A DNA stretch of 64,000 bases from an uncultured Paracoccaceae bacterium (GCA_947494445.1 CANLVD010000004.1:186001-250000), one strand, 5' to 3'; positions 51,615 to 60,369 are shown, counted from the first letter of the stretch. A program made the numbers and translations. Notes: a model not told the origin generated them from the sequence alone.

Positions 51615-52247
51615 TCAGGCCGCCAGTGGCATTTGGCTGGGGAAGGAGGCTTCGAACCAGTCGCGGGCGGCTGTCACCTCAAATCCGGTTTTGTCAGCGA
51701 TGGAGGCGCGGCATTCGGGCGTGATGGGCCAGAGGCCAACACTGATGGCATCCTTGCCAGTGCCTTCGGTGCCGGTGACGGTCGGCTCCCAGCCGATGTT
51801 GCGGTAAATGCGGATCATGCGATTGTCGAAGACCCCGACGCTGTCGGTCAGGCCAAAGCGCAGGCCAAGCTCGCAGCCTGCCAGCATCAGGGCGCCGGCC
51901 ACCTTGCGACCATCCTCGGCATCAGGGCTGATGCAGAAACGGGTGCATTCCCAGATCAGGGGGCTGGCGATGGCGACTCCGTCACTAAGATGCGCGAAAT
52001 GTTCGTTGACCATGGTGCGGCCCACAGTGGGCAGAACCCGCATCGACCCGCCATGCAGCCCGTTGGGGCGCTGCCAGATGATGTAAAGCGGGTTCATGTC
52101 ATCGTATTCGTCACGCTCCTGCCCGTCGTCGCCCACGGTGATGTCCCAGTTCAGGCGTTCCTTGAACTGGCGGCGGCGGTCATTGAACATGGAAGAGGCA
52201 AGTGCTGGCTCGGAGGTCAGTTGGTCGGCATAAATGAAACGGATCAT
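51615..52247 (-). CDS. Acyl-homoserine-lactone synthase (LuxI family)
   Basis: A 210-residue autoinducer synthase joining an acyl chain to S-adenosylmethionine. The invariant residues are visible: RRRQFKERLNWDI at the start, YDDMNPLYII, then GSMRVLPTVGRTMVNEHF and WECTRFCIS. The acyl chain cannot be deduced. I chose ATG 52247 giving MIRFIYADQLT; a GTG/ATG further up is possible. luxR lies 112 bases upstream on the same strand. An inverted repeat just above its start may regulate it. Confidence 0.93.
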   Translation of the reverse strand: MIRFIYADQLTSEPALASSMFNDRRRQFKERLNWDITVGDDGQERDEYDDMNPLYIIWQRPNGLHGGSMRVLPTVGRTMVNEHFAHLSDGVAIASPLIWECTRFCISPDAEDGRKVAGALMLAGCELGLRFGLTDSVGVFDNRMIRIYRNIGWEPTVTGTEGTGKDAISVGLWPITPECRASIADKTGFEVTAARDWFEASFPSQMPLAA

Positions 52248-52262
52248 GGTGGGCATTCCCTG

Positions 52263-52284
52263 CTGATTGAGATTGCCCAATCAG
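52263..52284 (-). promoter_or_regulatory. Inverted repeat in the luxI leader
   Basis: CTGATTG (52263-52269) and CAATCAG (52278-52284) with an eight-base spacer, 22 bases in all, 15 bases above the luxI start codon. In length and dyad form it recalls lux boxes, but it is so close to the start that an RNA hairpin next to the ribosome site (AGGGA) is as likely. Confidence 0.45.
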
Positions 52285-52359
52285 TGGGATTGCCATGGTT
52301 AATGAATTCCTAGCGTGCGCAGGAACAAAAATATAGCAACATATTGTTTTTGTTAGATT

Positions 52360-53070
52360 TTAAATCACAATTGCGCGTTGAATCAGGGCAACTGCAACTG
52401 CGTGAGTGGTGTTGAGCGCGCCCAGTTTGTGGCGTGCGGTGTCGACGTAAACCCGGAACGTATGCTCGGAGATTTTCAGCTGCTCAGCGGCCTGAGCCCT
52501 TGATTTTCCTAGACTTAACAGGGTCAGCACGTCGCGTTCCCTTGGTGAAAGCTCCTTGATCGTGGCCTCTTCCTCGCCGGTCAGGGCCTGTACCTTTTCA
52601 TGCACGTAATGCGACAGCAACAAGTAGTCGCGCTTCTGTGCCTCAAGCTGGCTTTCCCACTGGGCCGGTTTTGCATTTACATTAAAGCTCAACATCGCAA
52701 ATCGACCGGCGGCACCGCGCATTGGTATGGAATACCCGTTTAGACCGACGCCCCCATCCAGTGCTTCCTTGAGGATTCGGTGCTCCATCTTGCCGGACCA
52801 GTTCAGTCTTGACCATTCGACCGGCAGCCAACTGCGCTGGGTCGACATATAGACAGGATCGTGATTGCGATACCCTTCGTTGATGTAATGCATGACCCAT
52901 TCGACGGGGTAGGTGAACAGGTTCTGTTCTTTCAGACCGGGGCCACCTGAATGATAGACGATGTGATCGAGGTCATAGTTTTCCCGAAGCGTCTTCAGGA
53001 GAACAGGGATATCATCTACAGACTCACTGGTCTGCAGTTGGTCGATGGTCTCTTCCAGTAGATGGCTCAT
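52360..53070 (-). CDS. LuxR family autoinducer-binding transcriptional regulator
   Basis: A 236-residue quorum-sensing regulator. The N-terminal autoinducer domain has the expected aromatic/Asp pattern (VYHSGGPG, W, NHDPVY, GVGLNGYSIPMRG), and the C-terminal GerE helix-turn-helix reads SPRERDVLTLLSLGKSRAQAAEQLKISEHTFRVYV across two motifs. It probably binds the product of the adjacent luxI. It overlaps by 47 bases a small reading frame upstream. ccr is the next gene upstream on the same strand, separated by a hairpin. Confidence 0.92.
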   Translation of the reverse strand: MSHLLEETIDQLQTSESVDDIPVLLKTLRENYDLDHIVYHSGGPGLKEQNLFTYPVEWVMHYINEGYRNHDPVYMSTQRSWLPVEWSRLNWSGKMEHRILKEALDGGVGLNGYSIPMRGAAGRFAMLSFNVNAKPAQWESQLEAQKRDYLLLSHYVHEKVQALTGEEEATIKELSPRERDVLTLLSLGKSRAQAAEQLKISEHTFRVYVDTARHKLGALNTTHAVAVALIQRAIVI

Positions 53071-53227
53071 TGTTGGACGCCAATTCAGATACTGCTACGC
53101 AATCCCGAACCTCCCGAGCCGCAATCACCATTGCATCATCAAGATGTTCAGCCAGTGCAATCATGGCATTCTTTTGAGCGAATTGGCGAATGTCAGCCAG
53201 TATATCAATCATCCAATCTTGCGACAT
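53024..53227 (-). CDS. Small conserved-looking protein upstream of luxR
   Basis: A 67-residue frame, MSQDWMIDILADIRQFAQKN then MIALAEHLDDAMVIAAREV, with a convincing helical, amphipathic composition and a disordered tail. It overlaps the luxR start by 47 bases, so luxR translation could be coupled to it. I believe similar small frames sit before luxR genes in relatives, but this is a recollection and needs a search. Function unknown. The tail overlapping luxR is less conserved-looking. Confidence 0.5.
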   Translation of the reverse strand: MSQDWMIDILADIRQFAQKNAMIALAEHLDDAMVIAAREVRDCVAVSELASNNEPSTGRDHRPTADQ

Positions 53228-53365
53228 GTGTGAGTCTCATTCCAAATGGTTAACAGATGGTTAATACAACCTTAGCATGTATTAGCGTATCACAAAACTC
53301 GCCGAATAAAACTCCCCCAAAACTGCGAGGGGCTGTGGATAAAATGGAACAGTTTCAATGTATGA

Positions 53366-53399
53366 AGGGAATACGCCCGTTTTTCAAGGCGTACTCCCT
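53366..53399 (-). terminator. Strong hairpin after ccr
   Basis: AGGGAATACGCC (53366-53377) and GGCGTACTCCCT (53388-53399) form a 12-pair stem with one mismatch around a ten-base loop, 45 bases beyond the ccr stop on the minus strand. There is no clear T-tract, so it is terminator-like or a processing site isolating ccr from luxR. Confidence 0.6.
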
Positions 53400-53443
53400 G
53401 TGGATGAAATCAAAGGTCAATTGACTTGATTCTTCGGTTGATT

Positions 53444-54724
53444 TCAGCGGCTCGCCTCTAACGTGTCGTCAAAGGTGCGCAATCCGGTGCGCGTGGCCCC
53501 GACCAGAACGGCCATGTTTCCCGGTTTGTGCTCATTGCGCAGCATCTTCGTGTGGGCCTGAGGGATCTGTGCCCAGGGGAAGACTTCGGACATGCAGGGG
53601 TCAAGCCTGCGCTCCATCATCAACTGGTTGGCACTGGCGGCCTGCTTGAGGTTTGCAAAGTGGCTGCCCTGCACCCGTTTCTGGTGCATCCAGAGGTAAC
53701 GCGCATCCATGGTCAGGTTGTATCCGGTGGTGCCGGCACAGATCACCACGATGCCACCCTTCTTCACAACAAAGACCGAAACCGGCATGGTCGCCTCGCC
53801 GGGGTGTTCGAAGACCATATCGACATTGTTGCCCTTGCCGGTGATGTCCCAGATCGCCTTGCCGAACTTGCGGACCTCGCCGAACCATTCCTTGTATTCA
53901 GGCGTGTTGACTTTGGGCATCTGCCCCCAGCAGTTGAAATCCTTGCGGTTGATGACGCCCTTGGCGCCCAGCCCCAGAACAAATTCCCTCTTGTCCTCGT
54001 CCGAGATCACGGCAATCGCATTGGCCCCTGCTGTGGTTGCCAGCTGGATCGCATAGGACCCAAGACCGCCCGAGGCCCCCCAGACCAGAACGTTCTGACC
54101 AGGGCGCAGTTCATGAGGCGCATGGCCGAACAACATCCGGTAGGCCGTGGCCAGGGTCAGCGTGTAGCAGGCGCTTTCTTCCCAGGTCAGGTGTTTGGGG
54201 CGCGGCATAAGCTGCTGGCTTTGAACACAGGTAAATTGCGCAAATGACCCGTCCGGTGTCTCATAGCCCCAGATCCGCTGGGAAGGCGAGAACATCGGGT
54301 CACCCCCATTGCAGTGCTCGTCATCACCATCATCCTGATTGCAGTGGATCACTACCTCATCGCCGACCTTCCAGCGTTTGACCTTCTCACCCACGGCCCA
54401 GACGATGCCAGACGCGTCCGATCCCGCGATATGGTACGGTTCATTGTGCACATCGAAGACCGAGATCGGTGTGCCCAGCCCTGCCCAGACGCCGTTGTAG
54501 TTCACGCCAGCGGCCATAACGAAGACCAGCACGTCGTGGCTGTCGAGCTTGGGAATATCGACCACTTCGACCTTGAAGGCCTGCTCCGGCTCTCCTTCGC
54601 GCTCGCGCCGGATGGTCCAGGCATACATCTGCGCCGGCACGTAGCCCATGGGAGGGATCTCTCCCATTTCATAAAGATCCTTTTCAGGCGCTTCATAGCT
54701 GGCTGTAGGTCCGTCGAGGGCCAT
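53444..54724 (-). CDS. ccr: Crotonyl-CoA carboxylase/reductase
   Basis: A 426-residue medium-chain reductase that carboxylates and reduces crotonyl-CoA to ethylmalonyl-CoA with NADPH and CO2, the key step of the ethylmalonyl-CoA pathway. MALDGPTASYEAPEKDLYEM and PPMGYVPAQMYAWTIRRERE are the family opening; GSDASGIVWAVGEKVK, WGASGGLGSYAIQLA (NADPH) and FEHPGEATMPVSVFVV follow. I took ATG 54724. The upstream region holds PhaR-like sites and another dyad. It is read toward luxR. Confidence 0.96.
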   Translation of the reverse strand: MALDGPTASYEAPEKDLYEMGEIPPMGYVPAQMYAWTIRREREGEPEQAFKVEVVDIPKLDSHDVLVFVMAAGVNYNGVWAGLGTPISVFDVHNEPYHIAGSDASGIVWAVGEKVKRWKVGDEVVIHCNQDDGDDEHCNGGDPMFSPSQRIWGYETPDGSFAQFTCVQSQQLMPRPKHLTWEESACYTLTLATAYRMLFGHAPHELRPGQNVLVWGASGGLGSYAIQLATTAGANAIAVISDEDKREFVLGLGAKGVINRKDFNCWGQMPKVNTPEYKEWFGEVRKFGKAIWDITGKGNNVDMVFEHPGEATMPVSVFVVKKGGIVVICAGTTGYNLTMDARYLWMHQKRVQGSHFANLKQAASANQLMMERRLDPCMSEVFPWAQIPQAHTKMLRNEHKPGNMAVLVGATRTGLRTFDDTLEASR

Positions 54725-54744
54725 GTCTCTCTCCATTTTCACGT

Positions 54745-54765
54745 GTTGCGAATCTTTCACGCAAC
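54745..54765 (-). promoter_or_regulatory. Dyad close to the ccr start
   Basis: GTTGCG (54745-54750) and CGCAAC (54760-54765) flank nine bases, 21-41 bases above the ccr start codon. A regulator site at or just below the transcription start is plausible; the regulator is unknown. Confidence 0.4.
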
Positions 54766-54810
54766 AAAATTACAAAATCATGTTCAAAAAGTTCATGACA
54801 TTATCATTCT

Positions 54811-54843
54811 TGCAGCGCAAGCGCTATTTTGTGCGCCGCAGCA
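54811..54843 (-). promoter_or_regulatory. Candidate PhaR-type operators upstream of ccr
   Basis: TGCGCCGCAGCA (54832-54843) fits the recalled TGCRNYGCASMA consensus exactly, and TGCAGCGCAAGC (54811-54822) is a partial second site 21 bases away. The first shares TTTTGTGCGCCGCA with the phasin upstream region. They lie 87-119 bases above the ccr start. Confidence 0.55.
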
Positions 54844-54880
54844 GTAATTTTCATTAAGCAATATGGGTAAAAGAAAAATT

Positions 54881-56290
54881 TTATTGCTTGACGAGATGCG
54901 CAATGGAGTTTGCGTAGTACGAAATGGTTGCAGCTTCCTGTGGATCAATCGCGATCACGCCATCCTTGTTGGTGATCAGACGCCGCTCATCCAGATGCCG
55001 CAGAGCATTCTCAAAGGCATATTCAGCATCCTTGCGTGGGATATAGGCCTTGGCGACAGCGGATTTGAACAGTTCCAGACAGTCGTTGAAGGCCAGTTTC
55101 AGGTCAGGTTCTGACCAACTGCGTTCAGGCTCCTGCATCAGTACCGTTGCCAGAACCGGCAATGGCAACACAGGCACCAATGCACCGATTGCGCCCATCA
55201 GATCAGCCCCCAGCCTGCCAACCGGGTCTTCGACATCCGGGTGCGCAAGCTTCCAGTGACGAAGGGACAGGGGCACGCCAAAGGCAACGCCCGCATAGCC
55301 GAAGCGGTGGTACTTGCCCTGCAGGCGCAGGCGCAGCAGCTTGCCGAAGAACTTGCCCAGCGAGACGAAGGAGACTTTGAAGCGCACACTGTCATCTCCG
55401 GCAGCGGGCAGCAGCGTGCGATCCTCGATCACCCGGTCGTAGTTCAGGGCAATCGGGATGAAAACCACATCGCGCGGGCTTGCATCGTCGAAACCTTCAT
55501 AAAGATAGCTGAGAAGCCCCAACTTGGGTTCTTGCAGGTGTCCGTCCCGACTGAGCCGTCCTTCGGGAAAGATCGCCTGTGCCACCCCGCCTTCGGTCGC
55601 CATCTTGACGTAGCGCGACAGCACCTTGCGATAGAGCGGGTTGAGCGACTTGCGGCGTATGAAATACCCGCCCATGGCCCGGATCAACGGTTGCAGTGGC
55701 CAGACGCGGGCCCATTCCCCCACCGCATAGGACAGGGCCGAGCGTGACGAGACGAGATAGGTCACCAGAACATAATCCATGTTGGACCGGTGGTTCATGA
55801 CGAAGATGACCGTCGCTTCGGGGTCGATCCCGCGCAATTCATCCGCCGCCACATGGGTCAGGCGCACACGATACAGCGCCTGGCTCAGCCATTTGGCCCC
55901 TCGGGTGGCCAGACCGAAATAGGCAAAAACCGAAAAGGACGGGACGATTTCGCGGGCATAGCGCTCGGCCCGTTCAGCCACCACTTCACGCGGGACGCCC
56001 TCCTCTTCCGCTGCTTCGGCGATTGCGTGCATGATCATCGGGTCATGCACCAGACGGTCAATAAGAACCTTGCGCTTGGTCAGTTTGAAGGGCTGGATCT
56101 CCAGATCAAGCCGCTTGTTCAGCCGCTCGATCGCACGGTTCAGACGGGCGCGAAAGAACCACTTTACCGAGGGGAACAACAGACGCTCCACCAAAGCCAC
56201 CACCGCAAAGGCGCCTGCAAGAACCGCGAACCAGACAGGAATTTCAATCGTTTCAGTCACACGGCGAAGCCTAGCGGCTATTTCGGGCAT
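54881..56290 (-). CDS. Glycerol-3-phosphate acyltransferase-like protein (PlsB family)
   Basis: A 469-residue membrane-bound acyltransferase. Acyltransferase motif I is VIFVMNHRSNMDYVLV, motif III IFPEGRLSRDGHLQEPKLG, and IPIALNYDRVIEDR is motif IV. An N-terminal helix (about residues 18-38) anchors it. PlsB transfers acyl groups to glycerol-3-phosphate for phospholipids; this shorter alphaproteobacterial version lacks part of the N-terminus. Start ATG 56290 (TTG 56299 is possible). It lies between ccr and ecm, divergent from ecm. Confidence 0.85.
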   Translation of the reverse strand: MPEIAARLRRVTETIEIPVWFAVLAGAFAVVALVERLLFPSVKWFFRARLNRAIERLNKRLDLEIQPFKLTKRKVLIDRLVHDPMIMHAIAEAAEEEGVPREVVAERAERYAREIVPSFSVFAYFGLATRGAKWLSQALYRVRLTHVAADELRGIDPEATVIFVMNHRSNMDYVLVTYLVSSRSALSYAVGEWARVWPLQPLIRAMGGYFIRRKSLNPLYRKVLSRYVKMATEGGVAQAIFPEGRLSRDGHLQEPKLGLLSYLYEGFDDASPRDVVFIPIALNYDRVIEDRTLLPAAGDDSVRFKVSFVSLGKFFGKLLRLRLQGKYHRFGYAGVAFGVPLSLRHWKLAHPDVEDPVGRLGADLMGAIGALVPVLPLPVLATVLMQEPERSWSEPDLKLAFNDCLELFKSAVAKAYIPRKDAEYAFENALRHLDERRLITNKDGVIAIDPQEAATISYYANSIAHLVKQ

Positions 56291-56375
56291 GGCCAGCAAA
56301 TAGCGATCTCACCTGTGCGTTATTTAATTCCATCAAACCCTCTTGCTCAGTAATTTTATTGCGTGTAAGTGTTGC

Positions 56376-56387
56376 TGCATCGCAGCA
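56376..56387 (+). promoter_or_regulatory. Candidate PhaR-type operator upstream of ecm
   Basis: TGCATCGCAGCA fits TGCRNYGCASMA, inside a perfect palindrome TTGCTGC-ATC-GCAGCAA (56372-56388), 17 bases above the ecm start. Its CTGC-N3-GCAG core also matches the form reported for Rhodobacter PhaR, as I recall it. Confidence 0.6.
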
Positions 56388-56404
56388 ATTTTCCGAGTCG
56401 TCCG

Positions 56405-58372
56405 ATGTCAGATGCCCAAAAAGATCGCCCCTGGATTTTCCGCACCTATGCCGGGCATTCCACGGCGACCGCCTCCAACGCGCTCTATCGGTCCAATCTG
56501 GAAAAGGGCCAGACCGGTCTTTCGGTAGCATTCGATCTGCCGACACAGACCGGATATGACAGCGACCATGTTCTGAGCCGGGGGGAAGTGGGAAAGGTCG
56601 GCGTTCCGATCTCGCATCTGGGCGACATGATGACCCTGTTTCAGGATATCCCGCTGGAGCAGATGAACACCTCGATGACGATCAATGCGACAGCGCCTTG
56701 GTTGCTTGCGCTCTATATTGCCGTGGCTGAAGAGCAGGGTGCGGACATCTCGGCCCTGCAAGGCACGGTTCAGAACGACATCATCAAGGAATATCTCAGC
56801 CGTGGCACCTATGTGTTTCCGCCCGAGCCGTCGCTGAAGCTGATCGGCGATGTGGCGGAGTATTGCTACACGACCGTCCCCAAATGGAACCCGATGAACA
56901 TCTGTTCCTACCACCTGCAGGAGGCTGGAGCCACGCCCGAGCAGGAGCTGGCCTTTGCGCTGGCTACGGCGACGGCGGTGCTTGATCAGGTGCGCGGACA
57001 AGTCCCGGCTGAGGATTTCCCGCGTGTGGTCGGGCGCATCTCGTTCTTCGTGAACGCTGGCATCCGCTTTGTCACCGAGATGTGCAAGATGCGCGCCTTT
57101 GTTGATCTGTGGGACGAGATTTGCCGGGAGCGCTACGGCGTTGAAGACCCGAAATTCCGCCGCTTCCGCTATGGTGTGCAGGTAAACTCGCTGGGTCTGA
57201 CCGAGCAACAGCCTGAGAACAACGTCTACCGCATCCTGATCGAGATGTTGGCGGTGACCCTGTCCAAGAAGGCCCGGGCGCGCGCCGTTCAACTGCCCGC
57301 ATGGAACGAAGCGCTGGGTCTGCCACGCCCATGGGATCAGCAATGGTCGCTCAGGATGCAGCAGATCATGGCCTATGAGACCGATCTTCTGGAATATGAC
57401 GATCTCTTTGACGAGAACCCGGCCGTGGATCGCAAGGTCGAGGCGCTGAAGGCTCAGGCGCGTGAGGAACTGGCGACTATTGATGCCATGGGCGGCGCTG
57501 TCGCAGCGATTGCCTATATGAAGGGCCAGCTCGTCGAAGCCAATGCCAGCCGTCTGGGCCGTATCGAACAGGGCAAGACCACAGTGGTCGGTGTGAACCG
57601 CTACGAGATGGGTGAGGACAGCCCGTTGGTCGGCAGTGACGGTGGGATCATGGTGGTTGATCCATCGGTTGAACAGGATCAGATCACGCGTCTGCGCGCA
57701 TGGCGGGAGAGCCGCGATGATGCGACCGTAAGGGATGCACTGGATGCCTTGAAAACCGCCGCGCGGTCAGGCGATAACATCATGCCGCCCTCGGTCGCCT
57801 GCGCCAAGGCAGGTGTGACCACCGGCGAATGGGGCGCAGCCATGCGGGCGGTTTTCGGCGAATACCGGGCACCGACCGGCGTCGGCACATCTATTTCCAA
57901 CGCAGCCGAAGGGCTGGAAGATGTACGCGAGGCTGTGGCCAGTGCAGGTACCGCACTTGGCCAGCAATTGCGTTTTCTGGTCGGCAAGCCTGGTCTGGAT
58001 GGCCATTCCAATGGCGCCGAACAGATCGCCGTGCGCGCCCGCGACTGCGGCATGAAGGTCTTCTATGAGGGCATTCGCATGACGCCCGAAGCACTGGTGG
58101 AGGCGGCGATTGAGGATGATGTGCACATCATCGGCCTGTCGATCCTGTCAGGATCTCACCTGCCTCTGATCGAGGAAACGCTCACCCGTCTGCGCGATGC
58201 GGGCAAAGGCGACATACCGGTGATCGCCGGTGGGATCATTCCCGAGGCCGATGCACAGCTTCTGCTGCAAAAAGGAGTGGCCAAGGTCTATACGCCCAAG
58301 GATTTCGACCTCAACCGGATCATGATCGACATTCTTGATCTGGTGGCCCCGGCACGACAGGCGGCTGAGTAA
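56405..58372 (+). CDS. ecm: Ethylmalonyl-CoA mutase (B12-dependent)
   Basis: A 655-residue adenosylcobalamin enzyme that rearranges (2R)-ethylmalonyl-CoA to methylsuccinyl-CoA. The TIM-barrel opening is RTYAGHSTATASNALYRSNL, GLSVAFDLPTQTGYDSDHV and NTSMTINATAPWLLALY. The C-terminal cobalamin domain has the base-off motif DGHSNGAEQIAVRARDCGM and GLSILSGSHLPL. Single-subunit and shorter than methylmalonyl-CoA mutases, as expected for Ecm. ATG 56405 gives the family start MSDAQKDRPWIF. Confidence 0.96.
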   Translation: MSDAQKDRPWIFRTYAGHSTATASNALYRSNLEKGQTGLSVAFDLPTQTGYDSDHVLSRGEVGKVGVPISHLGDMMTLFQDIPLEQMNTSMTINATAPWLLALYIAVAEEQGADISALQGTVQNDIIKEYLSRGTYVFPPEPSLKLIGDVAEYCYTTVPKWNPMNICSYHLQEAGATPEQELAFALATATAVLDQVRGQVPAEDFPRVVGRISFFVNAGIRFVTEMCKMRAFVDLWDEICRERYGVEDPKFRRFRYGVQVNSLGLTEQQPENNVYRILIEMLAVTLSKKARARAVQLPAWNEALGLPRPWDQQWSLRMQQIMAYETDLLEYDDLFDENPAVDRKVEALKAQAREELATIDAMGGAVAAIAYMKGQLVEANASRLGRIEQGKTTVVGVNRYEMGEDSPLVGSDGGIMVVDPSVEQDQITRLRAWRESRDDATVRDALDALKTAARSGDNIMPPSVACAKAGVTTGEWGAAMRAVFGEYRAPTGVGTSISNAAEGLEDVREAVASAGTALGQQLRFLVGKPGLDGHSNGAEQIAVRARDCGMKVFYEGIRMTPEALVEAAIEDDVHIIGLSILSGSHLPLIEETLTRLRDAGKGDIPVIAGGIIPEADAQLLLQKGVAKVYTPKDFDLNRIMIDILDLVAPARQAAE

Positions 58373-58375
58373 GTT

Positions 58376-59101
58376 TCAGGCAGGCTTGTTCGCCACGAAC
58401 ATCACCTCACCGCGCAGCAGGCCGTGGGTCTGAACGTCAGGTTCAACCGCAACCACCTCCCGCAGATCGAACCCCGCGGCCTTGATCCGGTCGCGAATGT
58501 CACGCCCGTAAAAACGGACATGATCCCACTGGCCGAAATGCTCATGCGCCTCCGGTCCCAGCGGGATATCCGGATTTTCATAGGTCTCGGCCCAGCCCTC
58601 GCAGATCGGCGTGGACAAAACCGCTATACCACCGGGCACCAGGACGCGGTAAAGTTCTGACAGCGCCTTGCGGTCGTCCACATGCTCCAGCACATGGTTG
58701 CAGATGATCCGGGTGAAACAGGCGTCTTCCAGCTCCATCTCTTCGATGTTGAGCTTCAGATCCGCTTCGGGCCGCATGTAATCGGTCGTGACATAGCGCC
58801 CGACCTGAGGTTCGATGAACCTTCGGACTGTCTTTTCGGCCGCGAAATGCAGCAGACTGTCGGCTTTCGAAAACGGCTGTTCCCGCTCGACCCAAAGATA
58901 AAACAGCCGATGCCGTTCCAGTGACCAGCAGGACGGGCATTTCGCGCTCAGTCGTGGAGGGATGCCGAAAGGGCCGAACTGGCCTTCATACTTGCAGATC
59001 GGGCAGGTCTTGGCCGGGGCTTTCTTGATCGCACGTTTCAGCCGGACAATGGCGTTGTCCACGTCCTTGTCATAGCGCTGCTGCTGGCGGGTCTTGGTCA
59101 T
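58376..59101 (-). CDS. Class I SAM methyltransferase with N-terminal zinc-ribbon
   Basis: A 241-residue protein. Four cysteines (CPICKYEGQ and CPSCWSLERHRL) form a zinc-ribbon-like head, followed by a methyltransferase fold with NHVLEHVDDRKALSELYRVL and VPGGIAVLSTPI. The SAM glycine loop is reduced, LLHFAAEKTVRRF, as in the Methyltransf_11 variants. The substrate is unknown. It is convergent with ecm, three bases apart, and 64 bases from sdhB. Confidence 0.8.
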   Translation of the reverse strand: MTKTRQQQRYDKDVDNAIVRLKRAIKKAPAKTCPICKYEGQFGPFGIPPRLSAKCPSCWSLERHRLFYLWVEREQPFSKADSLLHFAAEKTVRRFIEPQVGRYVTTDYMRPEADLKLNIEEMELEDACFTRIICNHVLEHVDDRKALSELYRVLVPGGIAVLSTPICEGWAETYENPDIPLGPEAHEHFGQWDHVRFYGRDIRDRIKAAGFDLREVVAVEPDVQTHGLLRGEVMFVANKPA

Positions 59102-59165
59102 GGGGCAGATGGTCCTTACACGTCAACTTGCACCAAGTGAAGCACAGGAACGCACCAGACGCCAC

Positions 59166-59945
59166 TCAGACCCGGCGCTCGACCATCATCTTCTTGATCT
59201 CGGCGATGGATTTCGCCGGATTCAGACCCTTGGGACAGGTGCGTGTGCAGTTCATGATCGTGTGGCAACGGTAAAGCTTGAACGGGTCTTCCAGCTCGTC
59301 CAGCCGCTGACCGGTCGCCTCATCCCGGCTGTCGATGATCCAGCGATAGGCATGCAAAAGCGCTGCCGGGCCAAGGTAGCGGTCGCCGTTCCACCAGTAT
59401 GATGGGCAGGAGGTCGAGCAGGACGCGCACATCACACACTCGTAAAGGCCATCCAGTTTCTTGCGATCCTCGATGGACTGACGCCACTCTTTGGCAGGCC
59501 GGTTTGTCTTGGTTTCAAGCCACGGCATGATGGAGGCGTGCTGAGCATAGAAATGCGTCAGATCCGGCACCAGATCCTTGACCACCGGCATATGCGGCAG
59601 TGGATAGATCTTCACATCACCCGTCACCTCGTCCATGCCATAGATACAGGCCAGCGTGTTGATGCCGTCGATGTTCATCGCGCATGATCCGCAAATCCCC
59701 TCCCGGCAGGAGCGGCGGAAGGTCAGCGTCGGATCAATATCGTTCTTGATCTTGATCAGGGCGTCCAGCATCATCGGGCCACAGGTGTCGAGATCGACAA
59801 AATAGGTGTCCACACGCGGCGTCTCGCCACTGTCAGGGTCCCAACGGTAGATCTTGAAGGTGCGCAGGTTCGTCGCCCCCTCGGGCTTGGGCCAGGTCTT
59901 GCCCACCGTGATGCGGGAGTTCTTCGGAAGCGTCAGTTCTACCAT
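59166..59945 (-). CDS. sdhB: Succinate dehydrogenase iron-sulfur subunit
   Basis: A 259-residue subunit carrying the [2Fe-2S], [4Fe-4S] and [3Fe-4S] clusters. The first is [20 protein letters not shown] (with its distal cysteine in LACIYG), the second [14 protein letters not shown] and the third [19 protein letters not shown]. It passes electrons from SdhA to ubiquinone. It is last in the sdhC-D-A-x-y-B order; two lipoprotein genes separate it from sdhA. Confidence 0.97.
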   Translation of the reverse strand: MVELTLPKNSRITVGKTWPKPEGATNLRTFKIYRWDPDSGETPRVDTYFVDLDTCGPMMLDALIKIKNDIDPTLTFRRSCREGICGSCAMNIDGINTLACIYGMDEVTGDVKIYPLPHMPVVKDLVPDLTHFYAQHASIMPWLETKTNRPAKEWRQSIEDRKKLDGLYECVMCASCSTSCPSYWWNGDRYLGPAALLHAYRWIIDSRDEATGQRLDELEDPFKLYRCHTIMNCTRTCPKGLNPAKSIAEIKKMMVERRV

Positions 59946-59973
59946 CTACCTAATTCCTGTATCTTCAGGCCAC

Positions 59974-60369
59974 TCAGCCTTTGAAATCCGCCAATTTGCC
60001 ACCACCCAGCATGAACTCATAGGCCGAGGCCTTCTGATCTTCGCTCAGGCCTTCCCAGAACTTCTGCTCTGCCTCCGTGAAGGTGATCTCCCGGGGTTCC
60101 GGTCCCAGATCGGCGACACCCGACATGCAGGCATCAAAGGTTGAAGAGGGACGGATCGAAATCAGGGACACACCCCGAAACGTCGCCTCGACAAACTGTC
60201 CGGTACCGTTGCGTTGCAGTTTCACATTGGGGTCCGAGATGGCTGCCTGAGCTTCACCATAGCAGGCCGCTTCCTTCTCGGATGCGAAATCCGGGCCGCT
60301 GACTTCGGGCTTGGAACAGGCGGCGATGCCACAGACCAGCAATAGGGGCAGAGCGCGCAACACCATCAT
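59974..60369 (-). CDS. Lipoprotein inside the sdh operon (y)
   Basis: A 131-residue lipoprotein: signal MMVLRALPLLLVCGIAAC with lipobox GIAAC. The mature part has two cysteines in an export context, and ends EQKFWEGLSEDQKASAYEFM and GGGKLADF. That ending is similar to the C-terminus of the preceding lipoprotein, so the two share a domain. It overlaps its neighbour by one base, in the sdh operon. Function unknown. Confidence 0.7.
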   Translation of the reverse strand: MMVLRALPLLLVCGIAACSKPEVSGPDFASEKEAACYGEAQAAISDPNVKLQRNGTGQFVEATFRGVSLISIRPSSTFDACMSGVADLGPEPREITFTEAEQKFWEGLSEDQKASAYEFMLGGGKLADFKG

